Shown here: positions 15,279-20,559 of the stretch, piece after piece
How the letters are laid out: each line of letters opens with the position of its first letter
Position numbering within the stretch: the stretch's first letter is position 1
The notes under the pieces: generated by a model
Database searches by the model: none
Told to the model about the DNA's origin: nothing
What the model saw: the letters and a program-made list of their open reading frames with translations, nothing else
Assembly: GCA_946482325.1 (NCBI GenBank)
Contig: CAMLRA010000065.1
Span: forward strand, 1 to 20,559
DNA from: an uncultured Chromatiaceae bacterium
GTDB taxonomy: Bacteria > Pseudomonadota > Gammaproteobacteria > Enterobacterales > Alteromonadaceae
DNA length: 20,559 nt
Direction: 5' to 3'
Program-made: the position numbers and the translations under genes

Positions 15279-16052
15279 ATGCGTAGCTGTTTTTTGTTTT
15301 TGATGCTTTGGGTCTGCTGTGCCGGGCCGTTACAAGCAGCAGAAACCTTCTGTTATGACGCACCGGGCGACAAAAGCACACTACAACCTGTACTGGTCGA
15401 CGGGCAGCGTATCTATGGTGAACATACAGCCCGCATTGCAGGCTGGGTGCTGCAGCAATTACCGCAGGCCACCTTTGTAGAATTACCCTGGCAGCGCTGC
15501 CTGAATGAAGTGCGTGCCGGTCGCATTCATGGTTTATTGTCGATTGGCTGGACCGAAGAACGCGCTAGCTGGTTTGCTTTTCCGCCAGACGCCGGGCAGC
15601 AAAACGACAAGCTGGCGTTATTTGATGTGCCTTATTTCATCTATGTGCTGCAAAACAGTGCGGTGCGCTGGGATGGTCAGCAATTCCACGGCCTGCAATA
15701 TGGTCTTATCACTTTTAAAGGTTATCTGGCAGAGCAGCGGCTGCGTGAGCTGAATGCTTTGTCGCCGCTGGACTTAGACATCACGCAAGGCATTGACTTG
15801 CTTCTCAATTATCGCGTGGACGGCTATGTTATCCCGCCCGGGACTACGGCGCAGCAGTTCTCACAGCATCCTAAATTCGCGCAGGTACGCCAGTTGGAAT
15901 TGCCTTTGCTGCGGATGCCACTGTATTTCGCCTTTGCGAAAAACTATTGTCAGGCGAATGCTCAGGCTTGTGAGAGGATTTGGGCACATCTGGCCGCGCA
16001 ACGCCAAAACTGGGAAGCCGTACAGCAGCAGGCGTCCGCCAATCCTCAATAA
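15279..16052 (+). CDS. Periplasmic substrate-binding-like protein (SBP_bac_3 type)
   Basis: A 257-aa secreted protein related to family-3 amino-acid-type substrate-binding domains. The N-terminus is a clear signal peptide (MRSCFLFLMLWVCCAGPLQA, cleavage likely after LQA at about 20). The mature part has the weak family pattern: a first lobe ending near LPWQRCLNEVRAGRIHGLLS, the hinge region around residues 110-130, and a second lobe with the block YGLITFKGYLAEQRL. Such stand-alone proteins are frequent in Rheinheimera/Shewanella-like bacteria and often have no transporter partner; none is encoded here. The ligand cannot be predicted. Its 3' end overlaps the convergent esterase gene by 7 bases. 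The ribosome-binding site is weak. Confidence 0.75.
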   Translation: MRSCFLFLMLWVCCAGPLQAAETFCYDAPGDKSTLQPVLVDGQRIYGEHTARIAGWVLQQLPQATFVELPWQRCLNEVRAGRIHGLLSIGWTEERASWFAFPPDAGQQNDKLALFDVPYFIYVLQNSAVRWDGQQFHGLQYGLITFKGYLAEQRLRELNALSPLDLDITQGIDLLLNYRVDGYVIPPGTTAQQFSQHPKFAQVRQLELPLLRMPLYFAFAKNYCQANAQACERIWAHLAAQRQNWEAVQQQASANPQ

Positions 16053-17365
16053 GTGTCCAGCTGCCAGCGCTGCGGCAACAGTGGCAATCCTTCTTCTGTA
16101 TACAGCGTTAAAACGGGCATCGGTATCAGGCCATACACCAGCTGTCGGGCCTGCTGCGATATCTGTGCTGGCAGCAAAAGCCGCAGCTGTCGGCGTTCGG
16201 CACTGAATCTTGCCGGCACTGCTATCCAGCCGTTATTGCCATCATCCAAATAAAAACCTGCGATGGGCTCATCTTTTTCACTGGGCCTGCTGTGCCAGTC
16301 GGCGACGGGTAATTGCAGCACCAGCTCGCGCTGTTGTGCATCGGCGTCGGACGGCAGCAGCTGCGCCAGCAACAAGCCGTTGCTTTGATGACGAATACAA
16401 AGTGCCAGCCGGCGCGCCAGTTCTGCCTTAAAAGGCGGGTGTATATCATCTGCAGCGCCTAAATCGGCGGCACTGACCAGCCAACACTGCGGGTTTGCGG
16501 CGGCAACTTGCTGCTGCGCCAGCCGCACCTGCACAAAACCCTGCTGAGGCGCTGGCCAACCGCTCCGGCCAAAACCGGCGATTTGCACGAACAACAGCGG
16601 GAATTCCCAGCCGGCATTTTGGCGGCAACTATGCAGCCAGTGCTGCAGCTTGCCGGCATAGCGGGCGACGTCTTTGCCCATCGCATCCTGTTCACCCTGA
16701 TACCAGATCAGCGTGGTGAAAGGCTGTTGCAGCCAGGGCCTGAGCCTCGAGGTAAACAAAGCCCCGGGCTGCCAGGCTTGGCTGGCGCTTGCGTTGTCAG
16801 CGTTTTCAGTCCAGGCGTCGATGGCAGAACCAGGCCAGCTGAGGTCCACCAGTCCCAGCATCACGTCGGCTTCTGCCGGTTGATAATACTGACTGAAGTG
16901 ATACAGCAGCGCCGGCCAGCGCGCACAGTGCTCCGGGCTCAGCGTCAACCATTGGCCGGGCGTCTGAAAATCAGCGGGGTCACTTTGATAGCAGCGCAGC
17001 CGTTGCTGATTTTGCAGCTGTGTCGTCGCGGCAGAGAGTTGCTCAGGATAACGCGCCAGCGGCCAGCCCACATTCGACTGGCCGGCAAAAAGCAGTAGTT
17101 CGCCAAACCACAGGTCATCCAGCTGCAGCAATTGGTTATCGTCAGTAAAAATGCGCAGCGTCCAGGGGCCGGATGGTGGCTGCGCGTCGATGGCGATAGC
17201 AAAAACGCCGGCAGCGTCGCTGTGGCCACTGAAGGTAATACGGACCTGATCACGTTGTAGCTGCACGTCCAGCGGCATGTCGGCGGTTGTCTGACCGCAC
17301 AGCTGCAGCGTTTTGCTGTGTTGTAATACCGCGCCTGATGACCAGGGGGCTGACAGACGGATCAC
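16046..17365 (-). CDS. Sialate O-acetylesterase-like SGNH hydrolase
   Basis: About 439 residues of a carbohydrate esterase of the sialate O-acetylesterase (SASA) family. The N-terminal IRLSAPWSSGAVLQ is the family beta-domain opening. LLFAGQSNVGWPL carries the nucleophile Ser of the GQSN block, IWYQGEQDAMG the WYQGE block, and DDIHPPFKAELARRL the Asp-x-x-His of the catalytic triad. The frame extends to GTG 17407, but that would overlap slmA by 40 bases. GTG at 17365 has an AGGA site 6 bases upstream and starts right after the slmA stop, giving the family N-terminus, so I prefer it. No signal peptide is visible with either start, unusual for an enzyme of glycan degradation. It is the last gene of the coaBC-dut-slmA cluster. 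Substrate is uncertain. Confidence 0.83.
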   Translation of the reverse strand: MIRLSAPWSSGAVLQHSKTLQLCGQTTADMPLDVQLQRDQVRITFSGHSDAAGVFAIAIDAQPPSGPWTLRIFTDDNQLLQLDDLWFGELLLFAGQSNVGWPLARYPEQLSAATTQLQNQQRLRCYQSDPADFQTPGQWLTLSPEHCARWPALLYHFSQYYQPAEADVMLGLVDLSWPGSAIDAWTENADNASASQAWQPGALFTSRLRPWLQQPFTTLIWYQGEQDAMGKDVARYAGKLQHWLHSCRQNAGWEFPLLFVQIAGFGRSGWPAPQQGFVQVRLAQQQVAAANPQCWLVSAADLGAADDIHPPFKAELARRLALCIRHQSNGLLLAQLLPSDADAQQRELVLQLPVADWHSRPSEKDEPIAGFYLDDGNNGWIAVPARFSAERRQLRLLLPAQISQQARQLVYGLIPMPVLTLYTEEGLPLLPQRWQLDTY

Positions 17366-17367
17366 AG

Positions 17368-17961
17368 TCAATCCTGGGCGAACAGGGCCGCTTTTAATGC
17401 AGGCCACTGACTGGCGAAACTCAGGTGGGGGGCTTCTTTAAAACCGCTACGGACAAACTGGTGCAGCCGGCCTTCGATAAAGGCCAGCAGCAAATTGGCC
17501 ACCGCCGCCTCGTCGCCGTGGCGTTTGCCGGTGCCGAGTTTGCGATCGCGCAGGCATTGTTTCAGCTGTTTTTCCAGACTGTCGAGTAACAAAGTGACGC
17601 GTTCGCGCAGCCGCTCCTGCTCGCCCTGTAAGGCTTCGCTGGTCAGCAGCCGGCACAAACCGGGCCTGCGACCGGCAAATTGCAGCAGGGCTTCCAGCAT
17701 CAGCTGAATCCGCGCCTCGGCTTGTTTGTGGGTTTGGAAAATAACGCGAAATTCCTGCTGCAGCTCTTGCTCCATCAGGTCGAGCAGGCCTTCAAACATT
17801 CGCGCTTTACTAGGAAAATGGCGGTATAACGCGGCTTCGGTGACACCCACCTGCACCGCAAGTGCGGCGGTGGTAATGCGCTGACCGGGGCTTTTTTCCA
17901 GCATCACGGCCAGCGCGTCCAGAATTTCCGCTTTGCGGTTGCTGCTTCTGGGCGTCGACAT
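17368..17961 (-). CDS. slmA: Nucleoid occlusion factor SlmA (TetR family)
   Basis: A 197-aa TetR-fold protein. SlmA binds specific chromosomal sites and blocks FtsZ ring assembly over the nucleoid. The N-terminal helix-turn-helix runs from about residue 28 to 58 (TTAALAVQVGVTEAALYRHF). Length agrees with E. coli SlmA (198). The identification rests on the sequence and on synteny, because slmA lies downstream of dut in gammaproteobacteria. The start lies 6 bases downstream of the dut stop, so the two are likely coupled. A generic TetR regulator is the alternative but fits the neighbourhood less well. Confidence 0.93.
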   Translation of the reverse strand: MSTPRSSNRKAEILDALAVMLEKSPGQRITTAALAVQVGVTEAALYRHFPSKARMFEGLLDLMEQELQQEFRVIFQTHKQAEARIQLMLEALLQFAGRRPGLCRLLTSEALQGEQERLRERVTLLLDSLEKQLKQCLRDRKLGTGKRHGDEAAVANLLLAFIEGRLHQFVRSGFKEAPHLSFASQWPALKAALFAQD

Positions 17962-17967
17962 CAGCAG

Positions 17968-18426
17968 TTATGACCGGCCTGAGTGGCCAAAGCCGCCTTC
18001 GCCACGCTCTGAGGTATCGAATTCTTCGACCAGTTCAAACTGCGCCTGAACCACCGGCATAAATACCAGCTGTGCGATGCGATCGCCTGGCTGAATAGTG
18101 AAAGCATTTTGGCCACGGTTCCAGGTGGAAATCATCAGCTGACCCTGATAATCCGAATCGATGAGGCCTACCAGATTGCCTAAGACGATGCCGTTTTTAT
18201 GGCCCATCCCCGAGCGTGGCAGAATGGTCGCGCATAAGTTGGCATCACCGATGTGGATGGCAAGTCCGGTTGGGATCAGTTCAGTCTGGCCCGGTAATAA
18301 AGTCAGCGGCGCATCTAACAAAGCGCGCAAATCCAGACCAGCCGAACCTGGCGTCGCATATTCCGGCAGCGGATATTCAGTGCCAATGCGACGGTCGAGA
18401 ATTTTCAGTTCAATGCTTTTTTTCAT
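17968..18426 (-). CDS. dut: dUTP diphosphatase
   Basis: Hydrolyses dUTP to dUMP and pyrophosphate, keeping uracil out of DNA and feeding thymidylate synthesis. The trimeric dUTPase motifs are in order: motif 1 SAGLDLRA, motif 2 LPRSGMGHK, motif 3 GLIDSDYQG, motif 4 GDRIAQLVF and the C-terminal motif 5 GEGGFGHSG. The start [13 protein letters not shown] at 18426 matches orthologues; an upstream ATG at 18441 adds five residues and is the alternative. The start lies inside the end of coaBC (stop at 18410), so translation is coupled, as in other gammaproteobacteria. Length of 152 equals the usual size. Confidence 0.95.
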   Translation of the reverse strand: MKKSIELKILDRRIGTEYPLPEYATPGSAGLDLRALLDAPLTLLPGQTELIPTGLAIHIGDANLCATILPRSGMGHKNGIVLGNLVGLIDSDYQGQLMISTWNRGQNAFTIQPGDRIAQLVFMPVVQAQFELVEEFDTSERGEGGFGHSGRS

Positions 18427-19639
18427 CTTGGTATTGCTCATAAATCAGGGAAATTAGGGCCTGGGCCAGCTCAGATTTACTGCGCAGCCCCAGTGGGAAT
18501 TCGCTTGTTTTGCTGTAAACCGTAATGGCGTTTTGTTCGCTGTTAAAGCCAAGCGTTGGATCAGACACATCGTTGGCACAAATCAAATCGAGGTTTTTCT
18601 TCTGCAGTTTTTGCCGGGCATAGTCGGCGACTTTTTCCGTTTCGGCGGCAAAACCAACGGTAAAAGGCCGCTGCGCCGTCAGCGCCGCGACGCTGGCGAT
18701 AATGTCCGGGTTTTTCACTAACTGCAGCGTCAGACCGTCATGGTCGGCAGTTTTTTTGATTTTCTGTGACGCCAGAGTCGCCACGCGAAAATCCGCCACT
18801 GCGGCACAACCGATAAAAATGTCACTCTGTGGCGCATGTTGCAGGCTGCTGGCATACATCTGTTCGGCGGTGGTGACATCAATTCGCTGCACGCCAGCAG
18901 GCGTCGCCAGCTGCACCGGACCGCTGATTAGTGTTACTTCTGCACCCAGCGCAGCAGCAGCGGCGGCGAGGGCATAACCCATCTTGCCGGAACTGTGGTT
19001 ACTGATGTAACGCACCGGGTCAATAGCTTCCCGCGTCGGGCCTGCGGTGATAGTTACTTTGACACCTTGCAGCGGCTGTGGTGCCGGTGTTGCCAACACG
19101 CCAATCACCGCATCAACCAGTTGCAGCGGTTCTAACATCCGGCCTGGGCCAACGTCACCACAAGCTTGTTCACCGGCATTGGGTCCAAAAATGTGAATAT
19201 TACGTGAAATTAAAGTTGATAAATTGGCTTGTGTCGCTATGTTTTTATACATCTGCTGATTCATTGCCGGTGCGATGGCGAGCGGTGCGCTACTCGCCAG
19301 AATGCAGGTGGTCAGTAAATCGTTGGCAAGGCCATGTGTGATGCGGGCGATAACATCGGCCGAAGCCGGCGCCACTAAAATGAAGTCGGCCCATTTCGCC
19401 AGTTCGATATGGCCCATGGCAGCTTCGGCTGCAGGGTCCAGCAATGACTGGCCGACCGGATGGCCGGACAGCGCCTGTAGCGTCAGCGGGGTGATAAATT
19501 CCGCCGCGGCCGGCGTCAAAATCACCCGGACTTCGGCGCCACGGTCTTTCAGGCGGCGGACTAAATCGGCAGATTTGTAAGCAGCGATGCCACCGCTGAT
19601 CCCAAGCAGGATCTTTTTGCCAGCAAGGATGTTGTGCAT
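18410..19639 (-). CDS. coaBC: Bifunctional phosphopantothenoylcysteine decarboxylase / synthetase
   Basis: Two steps of coenzyme A synthesis in one 409-aa protein: CoaB couples 4'-phosphopantothenate to cysteine with CTP, then the FMN-dependent CoaC domain decarboxylates the product. The N-terminal CoaC half shows [14 protein letters not shown], the GHIELA catalytic histidine, the PAMNQQM substrate motif and [10 protein letters not shown] with its cysteine. The C-terminal CoaB half starts at about residue 195 with [20 protein letters not shown] and SSGKMG. The frame is open to 19732, but the conserved start is ATG 19639, giving a length like E. coli (406). It is divergent from radC across a 60-bp gap and overlaps dut. 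Confidence 0.96.
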   Translation of the reverse strand: MHNILAGKKILLGISGGIAAYKSADLVRRLKDRGAEVRVILTPAAAEFITPLTLQALSGHPVGQSLLDPAAEAAMGHIELAKWADFILVAPASADVIARITHGLANDLLTTCILASSAPLAIAPAMNQQMYKNIATQANLSTLISRNIHIFGPNAGEQACGDVGPGRMLEPLQLVDAVIGVLATPAPQPLQGVKVTITAGPTREAIDPVRYISNHSSGKMGYALAAAAAALGAEVTLISGPVQLATPAGVQRIDVTTAEQMYASSLQHAPQSDIFIGCAAVADFRVATLASQKIKKTADHDGLTLQLVKNPDIIASVAALTAQRPFTVGFAAETEKVADYARQKLQKKNLDLICANDVSDPTLGFNSEQNAITVYSKTSEFPLGLRSKSELAQALISLIYEQYQDEKKH

Positions 19640-19699
19640 AAGAAAACCATCAGCCAGAAACTGGCCGATAAGATACCACGAACTCAAGGACGAGTGATC

Positions 19700-20374
19700 A
19701 TGACCATTAAGCATTGGCCGGCGGCCGAACAACCCCGTGAAAAATTATTAAGTTATGGTGCCGGCGCTTTGTCCGACGGTGAATTGCTGGCGATTTTTCT
19801 CGGCCACGGCTGTGCCGGCCTGGATGCAGTGGCGATGTCGCGCCAGCTGTTGCACGATTTTGGCGGGGTGCGGGCATTCTTCGCTGCGCCGCGTGGCCAG
19901 TTCTGCCGCCATAAGGGCCTTGGGGTGCATCGGTATGTGAAAACCCAGGCAGTGCTGGAGCTGTGTAAACGCTGTTTATATCAGCATCTGCAGCGCGATA
20001 CGGTGTTTTCTGACCCCGGCATGGTGAAACATTATCTGCAATACAGCATTGGTCTGGAAACGCGCGAAGTCTTTATGACTTTGTATTTAGACAGTCAGCA
20101 CCGGCTGATTAAAGCCGAACCGCTGTTTTATGGCACGATTGATGCGTCCCCGGTCTATCCGCGTATTGTAGTTCAGAGCGCTTTAGCGCATAATGCCGCC
20201 GCCGTTATTTTGGCTCACAATCATCCATCCGGAGTTGCTGAGCCGAGTCGTGCTGACAGAGCAATAACGGAACGCCTGACCCAAGCGATGGCTTTGGTCG
20301 ACATCAAGTTATTGGATCACTTTGTGGTCGGCGACGCGGAGGTAATATCCTTTGCGGAACGCGGCTGGCTTTAA
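19700..20374 (+). CDS. radC: RadC family JAB-domain protein
   Basis: A 224-aa RadC protein (DUF2466). It has an N-terminal helix-hairpin-helix region (about 66-90, with GLGVHRYVK) and a C-terminal JAB/MPN domain with the metal site HNHPSG (His173, His175) and Asp186. The ending [19 protein letters not shown] is the family's. The true function of RadC is unsettled despite the name. The start is ATG 19700, with AAGGA 9 bases upstream; the longer frame from 19634 would run into the coaBC start. The order coaBC / radC-rpmB is the normal gammaproteobacterial one. A terminator follows at 20405. Confidence 0.95.
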   Translation: MTIKHWPAAEQPREKLLSYGAGALSDGELLAIFLGHGCAGLDAVAMSRQLLHDFGGVRAFFAAPRGQFCRHKGLGVHRYVKTQAVLELCKRCLYQHLQRDTVFSDPGMVKHYLQYSIGLETREVFMTLYLDSQHRLIKAEPLFYGTIDASPVYPRIVVQSALAHNAAAVILAHNHPSGVAEPSRADRAITERLTQAMALVDIKLLDHFVVGDAEVISFAERGWL

Positions 20375-20404
20375 GATCTGAAAGGATCAACACGATCTTC
20401 GTTT

Positions 20405-20432
20405 AAACCTCAGGCGGAATCGCTTGAGTTTT
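20405..20432 (+). terminator. Rho-independent terminator after radC
   Basis: CTCAGGCG (20409-20416) pairs with CGCTTGAG (20421-20428) around a GAAT loop, one G-U pair, and is followed by TTTT (20429-20432). It stands 34 bases beyond the radC stop. Confidence 0.7.
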
Positions 20433-20452
20433 GCCGGCTTATCGTGTATAAA
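20424..20452 (+). promoter_or_regulatory. Candidate rpmB(-rpmG) promoter
   Basis: TTGAGT (20424-20429) and TATAAA (20447-20452) are separated by 17 bases, and a GC-rich discriminator GCGCCC (20455-20460) follows, as is common for stringently controlled ribosomal promoters. The -35 box lies inside the 3' arm of the radC terminator. Roughly 75-80 bases of leader remain before rpmB. Confidence 0.6.
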
Positions 20453-20539
20453 TTGCGCCCTTTCAGAAATCCGGGGCATTCTTCTTGGCCGGAAGGATGA
20501 CGATAGCTCGAGCTGAAGTAATTTTGGAGATACATTGAC

Positions 20540-20559
20540 ATGTCTAGAGTGTGCCAAAT
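20540..20559 (+). CDS. rpmB: 50S ribosomal protein L28, 5' end only
   Basis: The last 20 bases encode MSRVCQ, the conserved start of ribosomal protein L28. A GGAGA ribosome-binding site lies 9 bases before the ATG. radC followed by rpmB is the standard order. Only six complete codons are in the window. Confidence 0.85.

Noticed and set aside
16053..17098. Plus-strand frames of 66-196 aa opposite the esterase gene
   Set aside because: They are shadows of a GC-rich minus-strand gene with all SASA motifs; their translations are low-complexity and Arg/Ala-rich.

Overview
The window reads as one end of a gammaproteobacterial contig carrying the edge of a genomic island next to a conserved housekeeping block. 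The block yicC-rph-pyrE ... slmA-dut-coaBC / radC-rpmB is the classic gammaproteobacterial neighbourhood also found in E. coli. The protein sequences look like a Rheinheimera/Alishewanella-type member of the Alteromonadales-Chromatiales, but that placement is inference from memory, not from a search. The AT-rich island (about 51-12240) contrasts clearly with the more GC-rich core to its right.

Left region (1-8817): after a probable chimeric stub (1-54, reverse strand, resembling ATP synthase alpha), a 5'-truncated Z1-domain helicase gene is followed by overlapping genes for a PD-(D/E)XK nuclease-like DUF4420 protein and an AIPR (abortive-infection phage resistance) protein. A 420-bp gap holds a frameshifted remnant of a GIY-YIG gene, flanked by a perfect 15-bp inverted repeat. 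Next come an overlapping pair: a large protein with two GHKL ATPase modules (MutL/Hsp90-like at the N-terminus, histidine-kinase-like at the C-terminus) and a 466-aa protein with a receiver-like N-terminus.

Middle region (9010-12274, minus strand): a C5-cytosine DNA methyltransferase, a 68-aa unknown protein just upstream of it, and a P4-type tyrosine integrase. The integrase lies beside the 3' end of yicC, a known attachment site for mobilizable genomic islands of Vibrio and relatives. Six copies of TACCCACC/GGTGGGTA sit between integrase and yicC. Together Z1 + DUF4420 + AIPR + MutL-like ATPase + Dcm match the set I recall as the Mza antiviral system. The receiver-like partner gene, the second ATPase module and the GIY-YIG relic are the less expected parts.

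Right region (12275-20559): yicC (-), the rph-pyrE operon (+) with a clear rho-independent terminator, dgkA (+), a secreted substrate-binding-like protein (+), then a minus-strand cluster coaBC-dut-slmA-sialate O-acetylesterase-like, and radC (+) with a terminator that overlaps the predicted rpmB promoter. rpmB runs off the window. These are nucleotide, coenzyme A, cell-division and translation housekeeping genes; the substrate-binding protein and esterase are the accessory members.
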